A stretch of 64,000 nucleotides of DNA from Fredinandcohnia quinoae (lineage in GTDB: Bacteria > Bacillota > Bacilli > Bacillales > Bacillaceae_L): assembly GCF_022427965.1 (NCBI RefSeq), contig NZ_JAKTTI010000004.1, positions 62,001 to 126,000 on the forward strand, given 5' to 3'. Position numbers and translations under genes: made by a program. The stretch's first letter is position 1. Each line of letters opens with the position of its first letter. Below are positions 47,512 to 55,594 of the stretch, piece after piece. Under the pieces are notes generated by a model that was given only the letters and a program-made list of their open reading frames with translations, was not told the DNA's origin and did not search any database.

Positions 47512-47952
47512 CTATTCGAGTAAATCCTTGGGTGCTATCCCACGATTATTTGCCTTGTTAGGATCTGCTCCATTCTCTAATAGATACCTTATAGTTGGTG
47601 TTTTATCACTATTTTCCATTATCGCCCTCCATAAGGGAGTATTACCTATGCTGTCTACTGCATCAATTTCAGCACCATTAGTTATAAGAACCTTTGCAAT
47701 ATTACATCTGTCATAAATAGCTGCAAAATGCAGTGCGGTTAATCCCGACTTATCTTTAGCATGAACGTTGCATCCTTTATTTACAAGATAATTAACAATA
47801 TTCTCCTTACCTTCAACGATTGCAGACATCAAAAACGTACGTCCATCCCTATCGACACTATCTAAACCATATTTTTGTAAAAAAACTTCAATATTCCCAT
47901 AATTTGATTCACTTAGTAACGTATATAACTGTGTATCATCGAATTTATTCAT
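47512..47952 (-). CDS. Ankyrin-repeat protein, probable immunity protein
   Basis: A 146-residue soluble protein with about three or four ankyrin repeats (DRDGRTFLMSAIVEGKENI, KSGLTALHFAAIYDRCNI, SIGNTPLWRAIMEN). Ankyrin proteins are a known immunity type in polymorphic-toxin loci, and this is the last gene of the array. ATG 47952 is the chosen start, though an in-frame codon at 47976 is possible. The toxin it would neutralise is not present here. Confidence 0.75.
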   Translation of the reverse strand: MNKFDDTQLYTLLSESNYGNIEVFLQKYGLDSVDRDGRTFLMSAIVEGKENIVNYLVNKGCNVHAKDKSGLTALHFAAIYDRCNIAKVLITNGAEIDAVDSIGNTPLWRAIMENSDKTPTIRYLLENGADPNKANNRGIAPKDLLE

Positions 47953-48014
47953 CTTCTCTTCTTTCCCTTCATACACGTATACCTGATTTATACACAGGGT
48001 TCTCGATAGGGGAT

Positions 48015-48080
48015 AATCTAGTTTTTGTATTGAAACTACTTAGTTCTGTAAGACTAAATACTGAACAAATTTGAACCTCC
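48015..48080 (-). pseudogene. Remnant of a second LRR immunity gene (3' end)
   Basis: This stretch matches the 3' end of the LRR gene at 56521-57420 and its flank, including in-frame residues RFKFVQY and a stop at the equivalent place. Nothing of the gene remains upstream. It shows an earlier duplicate of that immunity gene once sat here. Confidence 0.7.
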
Positions 48081-48149
48081 CCATATCTATTAGCTTTAGG
48101 GATGTACTTATTCCTAACCTTTTCTCTTATTTTACCATACCTATTGCAT

Positions 48150-48745
48150 TCAATTATATCGTTTACTGAATTTATTGTAAATTCCTTCAGAATTAAGTAT
48201 TTTAGCAGAGAAATTTTCTATTTCTTCTGTTCGTTCATCATCAGATATTGAAATAAATATCGTAATTTCTTGAGTATCATCAACAAAAATCCCTTTTTTT
48301 ACCAATGTTTGTAGTGTAGATGTTAAACATTCAAAAAATGATCTTTGAAACAAGAGTTGTTCCTGTGACTCTATTGCCGACGCTTTTTCAAATAATATTG
48401 GAATGATTAAAGCTATTTCACTATACTTTAAATCATTATTAGAATATCTCCATTCAGCAGGTATCCATTTTGGATCATAGGTAATATTATCTAACTCATC
48501 AATCTTCTCAGGAAAAAACTCTGCAAATTGAGCAAATAATTCGTCATCCTGACTATTTTCCACATCATTTTTTTCTCTAAAAATTCAATTGTGTTCAACG
48601 CCAAGAATAGACTAACTGCGTCACTATCTGTTACTAAACTTAGTGCATATATTTTTTCATTACCTATCATTTTTTTTATGTTAGTAAAATCTATTTCTAT
48701 AGCTTTCACTAGCCTTTCCTCTAGATCAATAAAAAAATTTCCCAT
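48150..48745 (-). pseudogene. DUF4303-like immunity gene broken by one-base frameshift
   Basis: Two overlapping frames form one protein: 48745-48574 encodes MGNFFIDLEERLVKAIEIDF...ALNTIEFLEKK, and after a switch 48565-48150 encodes VENSQDDELFAQFAEFFPEK...YDPKWIPAEWRYS. A run of seven T on the plus strand (48568-48574) needs one more base to restore a continuous ~195-residue DUF4303-type reading. Start ATG 48745 has GAAGGAAG upstream. DUF4303 proteins often sit in immunity clusters. Could be true decay, phase variation, or an assembly error in a homopolymer. Confidence 0.75.
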
Positions 48746-48868
48746 TGTTTTTTATCTTCCTTCCATATCAGTACCCTAGGTTACATTTTAATAACGATTT
48801 TATGTTATTATTATTAGATTCATTTAATTACAACTTAAAACTTGCTTACCTAGTTTTCCTAGCCCGTT

Positions 48869-48945
48869 AAATCTAAGGGATCAGCTTCAATATTTGAATC
48901 CCTAATATATCCATATAACATATGATTGTTTCCTATAAAATTATG
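48869..48945 (-). pseudogene. Rhs-core tail remnant
   Basis: Translates as FIGNNHMLYGYIRDSNIEADPLDL, aligning with the junction after the Rhs core of the head gene (LMGNNPTLYGYVSNSLISVDPFGL). It is followed by stops, so the attached toxin is lost. It sits upstream of the DUF4303 gene, as expected for that gene's former toxin. Confidence 0.75.
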
Positions 48946-49010
48946 AATATTGCCAATATTCTACTACAGGATCCTTTATAGAACCCTTCTAAAGACTAGA
49001 CTCCCCACAG

Positions 49011-49055
49011 AAAGAGTAGCAATTAGCCTTGCTATAAAAGGTTTGCTACTCTTTT
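49011..49055 (-). terminator. Terminator, AGAGTAGCA type
   Basis: AAAGAGTAGCAA/TTTGCTACTCTTTT stem following the immunity gene at 49069-49692. The same stem ends occur in the two ~142-bp repeats at 50141 and 56358. The rest of the 48746-49068 gap holds only the Rhs remnant. Confidence 0.8.
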
Positions 49056-49068
49056 GCTATACAAATTT

Positions 49069-49692
49069 TTAAGAAGAGATAATGTCAATATATTCTTGGT
49101 ATTCAAGAGGGATAGGTCTATCAAATATCAAATCTTTTAAAGGGTCTACATTTTTCCCAAACCTATAGCAAAGATATAGTCGTTCATTAAATTCTGAATA
49201 GATACGAACATTTGTTAATTCATATTTATCAATAGTATCATTGTCTGTTAAAGGTATTTTAGGAATAATGATATTTTCTTTATAACTTCCTGTAGACATA
49301 TCTCCTTCTATTAATCTCCCTCCACCTTTTCCCAATATTAATATTTCTCGCTCATTTGCAGTACCCTTCCATACAGTTACACGTCTGCTTCCCATACCTA
49401 AAGCATCTATTTTATATTTAGGAGGTTGATACCCTGCTAGTGGTTTTATTTTTTGCCTGAAAATATTACTATTTGAAATAAACTGTCTTGTTACAGTCGT
49501 ACAGAATAAAATAGGTGCCTCATTCAAATCAATATCCTCCCAATTGTTATCATCTTTAAATAAATTAAAAACTAACAATTCAGCTTTATTGATCATTTGT
49601 GCTAAAACATAAATATTACTTTTTCGATTTTCATCTTTACGTTTTGTTTCTATGCTGATTACTTGATTAGCTTTCCATATCACTTTTGACAT
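49069..49692 (-). CDS. Probable immunity protein, family not recognised
   Basis: A 207-residue soluble protein. The start is ATG 49692, since AAAAGGAG precedes it; a longer in-frame reading to 49758 lacks a ribosome site and overlaps the Rhs/toxin fragment. It begins SKVIWKANQVISIETK and has a central glycine-rich segment (ILGKGGGRLIEGDMS). I recognise no domain. It follows an Rhs piece with a short novel tail by 40 bp, the position of a cognate immunity gene, and is followed by a terminator. Confidence 0.7.
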   Translation of the reverse strand: MSKVIWKANQVISIETKRKDENRKSNIYVLAQMINKAELLVFNLFKDDNNWEDIDLNEAPILFCTTVTRQFISNSNIFRQKIKPLAGYQPPKYKIDALGMGSRRVTVWKGTANEREILILGKGGGRLIEGDMSTGSYKENIIIPKIPLTDNDTIDKYELTNVRIYSEFNERLYLCYRFGKNVDPLKDLIFDRPIPLEYQEYIDIISS

Positions 49693-49732
49693 CACTCGCA
49701 ACTCCTTTTGACTATCAACATATCTTAATAGC

Positions 49733-50045
49733 TTATAAATGTTGATCGACTGAATCAAGATAGCTTTTCCTATTTACATTGTTTTGTCCTACTTGGTTTT
49801 GCCTATTAGTCATATGGTCGTTGGCAGTTTCTACTAAAGTACCATTTTTACCATAGCCAAACGTTTCCCAAGTATCATCATAATAATCAGATCGAATGAC
49901 ATTTCCTAGACTGTCATGCTGATAGGCTGTCCAGCGATCACCAGGTCGATTTATCCGTTGAACCAATCCTGCCTGACTTCGCTTATACGTTTTTTCCATG
50001 TCATCGAAGCCAATTTCCTTGATGATATTGCCTTTCGTATCACGG
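49733..50045 (-). pseudogene. Rhs barrel fragment fused to a short toxin tail
   Basis: The reading from about 50045 to 49800 matches a mid-barrel part of the head Rhs gene (MEKTYKRSQAGLVQRINRPG, then WETFGYGKNG and ETANDH), and then switches to an unrelated 20-odd residue tail (TNRQNQVGQNNVNRKSYLDS) before the stop. The Rhs core is absent, so this is a recombination scar: a barrel piece joined to the last residues of a lost toxin. Confidence 0.8.
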
Positions 50046-50140
50046 CTTCACATTCCCCACAGAAAGCTCCTCAATTTGGTCAATTAATTCTTCAAGCATT
50101 TACAATCCGGATAATTTATCTGCTACTTCATCTGAAAAAG

Positions 50141-50281
50141 ACCTAATTTAATTAAAGAAAAAGAGTAGCAATATCATCCAGTGTTCAAAGGATTTATGCT
50201 ACTCTTTTGATGATGGTATAAATAAAGTTACAAGCACAGCCACCAAATATTTTTTTGTTTTCTTCCTATGTTCGACCTAAA
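50141..50281. repeat. ~142-bp direct repeat, copy A
   Basis: Nearly identical to 56358-56501. It includes a terminator-like stem (AGAGTAGCA...TGCTACTCTTTT), the GTTCAAAGG loop and a non-coding tail ending TTCGACCTAAA. Copy B follows an intact LRR immunity gene; copy A follows a toxin tail without immunity gene. The rest of the 50046-50350 gap has short unassignable readings. Confidence 0.9.
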
Positions 50282-50350
50282 ACTTTTTGTTTATTTCCTC
50301 TGAGAATAATTGGATAATTCTTTATTTAGTGATATGGTACTCTCTCCCAC

Positions 50351-50852
50351 TTAGTTTGTGTTTCTGCTAAAGCTTTTTTGATAATCTTCAAATGACATAG
50401 ATCTAGCTGCTTGAATAGTTCCGTGACCAAGTTTATCAGGAACATGAACCAAATCAGAACCTAAATTATTTGCATTCATTTTCCAAATTGGATCTTTACC
50501 GGTACCACCAAACTCTGGATATTTAAGATGTGTTGGTAAATCTTGTGTGCTTGGAGAAACAGATATACCAACAGTTTTTGGATGAACTTTTCGATTCAGC
50601 TGAAAGGACGAACCCATCATTAAATACCCATGTGCCTAGATTATCACTTTCTTGTTCAACTGAATCACTCTGCAAACAATACTCATTTAAATTCGTATTG
50701 CCACCCCATACAAAATGAGTAGCCTTATCTTCGGAACTCTTCTCAATCCGCCTACCTAGCGAATCATACTTGAAGGTCACTTCTGTCCGATTTGGTTTGA
50801 TGACCTTCGACACAACCATTTCCTGTAAGTACTTATATTCTATTTCTCTCAT
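50351..50852 (-). pseudogene. Orphan Rhs fragment with toxin C-terminus, frameshifted
   Basis: From about 50840 to 50610 the translation matches the head Rhs (KVIKPNRTEVTFKYDSLGRR, then HFVWGGNT and TWVFNDGFV) but stops before the Rhs core. A second frame (50620-50351) gives a 89-residue tail ending FGGTGKDPIWKMN...LGHGTIQAARSMSFEDYQKS, which looks like the end of a toxin domain I cannot name. The core deletion and frame change make it non-functional as a toxin tip. No immunity gene follows; repeat A comes next. Confidence 0.75.
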
Positions 50853-50861
50853 TTTTATATT

Positions 50862-50903
50862 ACATATGTAAAGAAAACAATAATTTTTATCCTTACATAT
50901 GCT
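50862..50903. repeat. ACATATGT hairpin element, copy 2
   Basis: ACATATGTAAAG pairs with CCTTACATATGC/T; lies just downstream of the immunity gene at 50925-51305, where it could terminate transcription. Confidence 0.65.
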
Positions 50904-50924
50904 TTTGAGGCTACTATTACTTTT

Positions 50925-51305
50925 CTATTTTTTTAATGAATCTAATAAGGTACAATATTCTTTTGTTTTTGGATTATTTTTATCATTACAAAGACGTTCT
51001 AATAAATAAATTGTATACTTCTTAGGTTTTCGATGTAATGATTTTACTAATAAGTCTTCATAACCATCGTGATAAAACTTTTCTAAAAAACTCCCAAATG
51101 GTCCAGGACCGCCAAAATCAATATCTGGGCTTCTTTCAACTAATAGAAATATAGGCTCTATAAAATCAAATGCATTATCTAACTCTTCAATTTCATCCAT
51201 TATTTCATATGCTGGGTCTTGGAATAAATATTTATCCTTTTTATTTTCAGCCAGTCCTACTAATCGTTCTAATTCATGAATATAATCTTCAATTTTCTTT
51301 TCCAT
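50925..51305 (-). CDS. Probable immunity protein for the AHH toxin
   Basis: A 126-residue acidic, helical protein (IEDYIHELERLVGLAENK, then GPGPFGSFLEKFYHDGYEDLLV and HRKPKKYTIYLLERLCND). The central FGGPGPFG-FLEKFYHDGYE pattern resembles small immunity proteins that follow contact-dependent toxins in other bacteria. It starts 30 bp after the AHH toxin stop with AAAGGAG, the classic toxin-immunity spacing. Function by position. Confidence 0.72.
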   Translation of the reverse strand: MEKKIEDYIHELERLVGLAENKKDKYLFQDPAYEIMDEIEELDNAFDFIEPIFLLVERSPDIDFGGPGPFGSFLEKFYHDGYEDLLVKSLHRKPKKYTIYLLERLCNDKNNPKTKEYCTLLDSLKK

Positions 51306-51334
51306 ATAAAACTTCTCCTTTGTAATTGATTTGT

Positions 51335-52402
51335 CTATCCAAGTTTATAACAGGATACTTTACCTCTTGGAACTTCCCCTGCTTTTATTTTCCCTTTTAA
51401 CCTAGTTTGTAACCTTTGTAATCTTTTCATAGTTGCGTCATCATTTATTCCTGGTTTCCATTTACTTTTTATTTTATTCACTCGACTATCTACATAACGG
51501 CTATATTGAGGGTGAGAGCCACGATGATATACTTCCGCTCCCCTCTGCATTCGACGAGAATTACTACTTGGCAAGTGAATTCCATTAGATTTTAAATCCA
51601 TTCCCATGCCTAAATGATCAAACATTGCTTGATGTTTCCCCAAAATTTCCTCAGGGATAAGATTATGGGCTTCCTTGCCATCACCAATAGATCCACCTAA
51701 AGCTTTATCTAACTTGGCACTATCCAATCCAAAAGGAGCAATTTCAATCAAAGGATTATGGACATACCCATACAAAGTTGGATTCCCACCCGTAATTCCA
51801 ATCGGATCAACCTGAGTATAATTCCCTTGCTCTGGGTCATAGTATCGGAATCTATTATAGTATAATCCTATTTCCAGATCTTCATACTGCCCCTGATACC
51901 TAAATGGTATAAAGTCTTTCTCACCTGTAAATTCTTTCACTCTTCCATAAACATCAAGCTCAGCTGACCAAACCTTTTTACCTTCTCCATCATAAGCTTC
52001 GACAGGTGTACCCAGATAATCACATATAATACTATAATTACCCTCACTCGTAATTTTAGCTGATGGTACGAAACCTTCATTAAATACCCATGTGACTAGA
52101 TTATCATTTTCTAGTTCAACTGAATCATTCTGCGAATCATATTCATAAAGAATCGTATTCCCATCCCACACAAATCTCATTGTCTTCTCTTCAGAACTCT
52201 TCCTTATCTGTCTACCTAGCGAATCATACTTGAAAGTCACTTCTGTCTTGCCTGACATAATGACTTTCGCCATCATCCCATTGCCATAGTACTCGTACTT
52301 CCACGTATCACCATTCTTTTCGACTTTCTCTACGAGATTTCCTTCTTCATCATAAAAAGTATTTTGCATCTTCCGTTTCTAGTAATCTACTGCCTGCACC
52401 TA
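51335..52402 (-). pseudogene. Displaced Rhs tip with AHH nuclease toxin domain
   Basis: Homology to the head Rhs gene starts near 52402. From ATG 52369 an open frame of 344 residues covers the last barrel repeats, a complete Rhs core (YYNRFRYYDPEQGNYTQ, about residues 171-190) and, after the PFGL junction at about 214, a different toxin of about 130 residues. The toxin has an AHNLIPEEI motif and HLPSS...EVYHRGSHPQYSRYV, typical of AHH-family HNH-like nucleases. Relative to the head gene one extra A (five at 52354-52358) breaks the frame upstream, and ATG 52369 has no ribosome site. It looks like a silent cassette that recombination with the head gene could activate. The paired immunity gene is intact. 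Confidence 0.85.
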
Positions 52403-52464
52403 CATTCATACTTCCTAATCTTTCACGAAAATATATTCCAATTAAAGATAGTAAATAAATACAG

Positions 52465-52515
52465 AAAAAACATATATAAATGAAGACAACAACATCTTCT
52501 TTACATATGTTTTTA
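52465..52515. repeat. ACATATGT hairpin element, copy 3
   Basis: AAAAAACATATATAAATGAAGA pairs imperfectly with TCTTCTTTACATATGTTTTT. Preceded by AAAGATAGTAAATA shared with copy 1. It lies just downstream of the immunity gene at 52575-53033. Confidence 0.7.
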
Positions 52516-52574
52516 ATTTCTTTATTTGGTCAAATAAAATTTTAAAAATTCTTTAAACCAAGATAAAACCATCT

Positions 52575-53033
52575 TTATTTATCAAGATCTATGGACCAAT
52601 CAATCTCTTCATTAAACCAATTACACAATTTAGTTGAACCATTATCCATTTTCAAAGGGATCTCTCTTGCCCACATTTTAATGTCATTTATGAACATCTC
52701 TTTTTCAAGCCCTTCAAAATTGTGTTTTTCTAACGCAGTGTTTAGAAACTCTAAAAATAGATTCCCCAAATAATACCTTTGCTCTACTTTATACATTTTT
52801 TCATATTCTTCTACAGTAACTGCCATATCGATTGTCAGATAGTTATCTTTTTTAGTATATCTGATAAATGACTTTCTTCCATATGATTCAGGTAAGCATC
52901 TAAAGGCTATCCCAATCGAAACATCGACATTCCTATATTTTGAATTTATATTAGATTCCAATGCGTTTCTTAATTCACTAATTAATTCACCAACGCTCGC
53001 ACCTGCAGTGTCTGTAACTATTGAAAAATCCAT
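52575..53033 (-). CDS. Probable immunity protein (Imm44-like, tentative)
   Basis: A 152-residue soluble protein. It begins MDFSIVTDTAGASVGELISELRN, followed by a beta-rich middle (VDVSIGIAFRCLP, YLTIDMAVTVEEYEKM) and a C-terminal helix-rich half. Layout resembles the Imm44 type of immunity proteins, but I cannot confirm this. Start ATG 53033 fits GAAGGTG upstream. It sits between AHH-tip and SUKH genes in the array. Confidence 0.65.
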   Translation of the reverse strand: MDFSIVTDTAGASVGELISELRNALESNINSKYRNVDVSIGIAFRCLPESYGRKSFIRYTKKDNYLTIDMAVTVEEYEKMYKVEQRYYLGNLFLEFLNTALEKHNFEGLEKEMFINDIKMWAREIPLKMDNGSTKLCNWFNEEIDWSIDLDK

Positions 53034-53224
53034 ACAACACACACCTTCTATAACTTATTTAGGGTCTACCCTTATTGCGTTGAGGTAAAAATCCTTTCCA
53101 TTGTTCATAACCTCTAATTTTCATATTTTCATTATTTAATTTCGACTAGTTGTGTAGCCATTCTAATACTTTTTTAGAGACAACATTTGGATAAAGTATA
53201 ACAATCGTCACACTATCAACAAGT

Positions 53225-53249
53225 ACAACAACAACAACAACAACAACAA
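53225..53249. repeat. ACA trinucleotide microsatellite
   Basis: About eight ACA units. On the minus strand they read as a run of valine codons inside an open stretch (53320-53150) ending in SKKVLEWLHN and a stop, with no start codon. It may be the tail of a decayed toxin whose length varies by slippage. Confidence 0.6.
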
Positions 53250-53321
53250 TATCGTATGGCGTTCTAGTTTCCTTCGTAGTCTTATTTCCTTTTACACATT
53301 GTTTCTGAAAACAATCTTCTA

Positions 53322-53855
53322 TTACTTAAGTTTTGCCTGAATGTGCTTGCAAAAATCGGGAAATGAAGGTGCAACAATTATTGCATCCTTAGGGTCGGAA
53401 CTTATTTCATAATCCATGTATTTAATTTCTCCTGTTTGAATATCAATCCAAAAATCATTATCTGCATGATTATCAGCAAAAGGAATATGAAATAGAACAA
53501 AATCTTCGAATTCCTCAGAGTAATCTATCCTCCTATCTTTTGCCCTTTCAATAGATGTTGTATAAACAGAATCAGCCTCATCTTCTATTAACAGAATATG
53601 ATAAAAACTACCAATTTCTATAGAGTAATAATCCTTATTTAATACTTCATAAAAATTATTTGGATAAATATATGCTCCTTTAGAAAACACACCTCCATTA
53701 GTAGTAAGGTAAAACTCTATAAAATCTTTTTTTCCTGGAAACTCATCAGGTACAATTTCATTTATTTCGGAAAGAGATACACTCTTCCAGGAATTCTCAA
53801 ATAAAATGTCATTATCCAAAAATTTATTAGAATTACTTTTATAATTGTTGTTCAT
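53322..53855 (-). CDS. SUKH/SMI1-KNR4 family immunity protein
   Basis: A 177-residue protein with SUKH-fold features: IVPDEFPGKKDFIEFYLTTNGG (the family's N-terminal helix and YxxxNGG turn), IEIGSFYHILLIEDE and a C-terminal PSFPDFCKHIQAKL helix. SUKH proteins are the commonest immunity superfamily in bacterial polymorphic-toxin loci, often against nucleases. Start ATG 53855 has AAAAGGATG upstream. An Rhs remnant lies immediately before it, so its toxin has been lost. Confidence 0.85.
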   Translation of the reverse strand: MNNNYKSNSNKFLDNDILFENSWKSVSLSEINEIVPDEFPGKKDFIEFYLTTNGGVFSKGAYIYPNNFYEVLNKDYYSIEIGSFYHILLIEDEADSVYTTSIERAKDRRIDYSEEFEDFVLFHIPFADNHADNDFWIDIQTGEIKYMDYEISSDPKDAIIVAPSFPDFCKHIQAKLK

Positions 53856-53893
53856 TTAGGTTACACATCCTTTTAATTTATTTCTTCTTTAAG

Positions 53894-54058
53894 TCTAGTA
53901 ATCTACAAACTGCGCCATAGATGCGATCTGTTTTTTCCCGAGTTTCATACAAATCCTAACAACGTTGACACTGCGGTATAAGAAATCAAATTGACTGTCT
54001 TGATTGGCCCAGACGAGGTTACTAAAATTCGTCATAACCATAGGTAACTTTTACACCA
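53894..54058 (-). pseudogene. Decayed Rhs barrel remnant
   Basis: Matches the head gene at about 58450-58612 at roughly four bases in five, with several indels and stops; the encoded VKVTYGYDEF and LVWANQDS segments are still readable. It is the Rhs part of a former cassette that preceded the SUKH gene. Confidence 0.8.
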
Positions 54059-54060
54059 AG

Positions 54061-54095
54061 AGCTTATGACGTCTTCTTTACATATGTTTAGGAAT
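54061..54095. repeat. ACATATGT hairpin element, copy 4
   Basis: GAGCTTATGACGTCTTCTTT then ACATATGTTTAGGAATCT. It is almost identical to the right half of copy 1 (GAGCATATGACATCTCCTTC) but has lost the left arm, next to the Rhs remnant. Confidence 0.7.
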
Positions 54096-54188
54096 CTTTA
54101 TAACCAGCATTTTACCAAGTATATAATAAGGAAACTGATTTAGTTCAAATCTTGAGTATCGTATAAAGATACCTTGACTATTGAATTT

Positions 54189-54515
54189 TTACCATTCTCG
54201 TTCTCTTAAAGCTTCTTCAATATCAATATCAAGCTCAAAATATTGTAAAATTTCTTCTACTGTTGCTCCGATCGAATCTCGTGCAACAGTTTCAATTTCA
54301 CTATTATTTTGATAAAACTCACTCTGTAATTCATTGATAGCTAAAGTCATTTTATCTAACTTTTCCTGAACCTCTTCAATTGTATGCGTACTCTCTTCAA
54401 TAAAATGGACTACCTTAATTATTTTCAATTTAATTTTATCCACTAAAAACGTTGGATAAAAAGAATCTTCATACATATCCAATAGGTATTTGAATTCAGA
54501 ATCTAGTTTCTTCAC
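54189..54515 (-). CDS. DUF5713 family protein, probable immunity
   Basis: A 108-residue helical acidic protein (LLDMYEDSFYPTFLVDKIK, then LQSEFYQNNSEIETVARDSI and a terminal REREW), matching the DUF5713 pattern. Start GTG 54515 has a perfect AAAGGAGG site. DUF5713 has no proven biochemical role, but its place between two Rhs/toxin remnants supports an immunity role. Confidence 0.8.
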   Translation of the reverse strand: MKKLDSEFKYLLDMYEDSFYPTFLVDKIKLKIIKVVHFIEESTHTIEEVQEKLDKMTLAINELQSEFYQNNSEIETVARDSIGATVEEILQYFELDIDIEEALREREW

Positions 54516-54598
54516 AATATTTCCTCCTTTGCTCCATATACTCTAAGATTATTTTTATTTAGAAAAATTTTTTATTTATTTATTAACTGCTCTTGATT

Positions 54599-54690
54599 CT
54601 AAAAATGTGTATTAACGATTACTTTTTTCCCATTTGTATTATCTACTATCTTATATTTTCTCCGAATTTCCTTAATGTCGGTACCAGTAG
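54599..54690 (-). pseudogene. Toxin C-terminal tail remnant
   Basis: A minus-strand reading PTGTDIKEIRRKYKIVDNTN...VIVNTHF then stop, preceded in another frame by EGENNEDNRNNAPEN. Together they look like a frameshifted toxin end, 80 bp upstream of the DUF5713 gene, as expected for its partner. The rest of the 54516-54845 gap holds hairpin copy 5 (GAATTCTTATTTACATATGTTTTG near 54790). Confidence 0.45.
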
Positions 54691-54845
54691 GTAGTTAAAT
54701 TTTCAGGTGCATTATTTCTATTATCCTCATTATTTTCACCTTCGTCTAAATTTACTTCTATTTAGTAAATAGGAGATCTTTTGAATTCTTATTTACATAT
54801 GTTTTGAAAAGTACAAGTAAATACTAATAGAATCGTAATAAGCTC

Positions 54846-55313
54846 TTAATTGATAAAATTATATAACCCTCTCACCTTTTCCTTATGTATAACTTCCAGC
54901 ATATTAAATAACAACTTTACATTGTTACTTTTCTCTGTATCTGTCAAAATAGTATAGATATAGTTATGCACTGGACAGCAAAACTTTTGATCCTCCGAGA
55001 CTACACAATAGCCTTTATTATCATTTTTCTCTATATACCGCCATTTCCAACCGTATTTTCTTTCGATAAACGTTCCATATAAAGAACCAATTTCAAATGC
55101 TATCTCTTCTACCTCCTTCTCAATTATTTTATTATCTCTATAAAAGGCCAACTCTAATTTAATTTTGTCAATTGAAATTAAATAATCATCAATATTTACT
55201 ATTTCTAATTTCTCCTGACTTAAAACAGATAAACGCTTTATTTCATTCATTTCTTCATTTTTCAATTTACGTACTTTTAACTTATCCTGAAAAACTACCC
55301 AATTTTCTTGCAT
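54846..55313 (-). CDS. Probable immunity protein, family not recognised
   Basis: A 155-residue soluble protein rich in Glu/Lys (KLKVRKLKNEEMNEIKRLSV, EIAFEIGSLYGTFIERKYGWKWRYIE, a YCVVSEDQKFCCPVHNYIYT segment with paired cysteines). Predicted alpha/beta. Start ATG 55313 has TTGGGGG upstream. It lies in the array after a gap containing an Rhs remnant, and its function is assigned from position only. Confidence 0.6.
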   Translation of the reverse strand: MQENWVVFQDKLKVRKLKNEEMNEIKRLSVLSQEKLEIVNIDDYLISIDKIKLELAFYRDNKIIEKEVEEIAFEIGSLYGTFIERKYGWKWRYIEKNDNKGYCVVSEDQKFCCPVHNYIYTILTDTEKSNNVKLLFNMLEVIHKEKVRGLYNFIN

Positions 55314-55594
55314 GTATAGTTACCCCCAAGAAACTTCTTCAAATTTTATTTCCGCTCTAAATTTCGAAAACATTTATAGATAAGTATCATTCACAAAAAG
55401 GGGTGGCAAAAAAAACCAATTCCTAAGATTCTTGCTATTCTTTTAAAAATTTTAAATATCAATTTTACTATTTTCACCAAGTACATTGGCAAACCTTAAT
55501 CAATCAACTAAAAAGGGTAAAGTCAAACTATCTTTGGTGTTAAAAAGAAAATAGTTACTACTTACAGTTTTTATTTTTTGATTACTATTTCTGA

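Noticed and set aside
47401-54796. Phage or integrase attachment sites from the ACATATGT motifs
   Set aside because: They are hairpins with variable arms; no integrase or tRNA gene is nearby.
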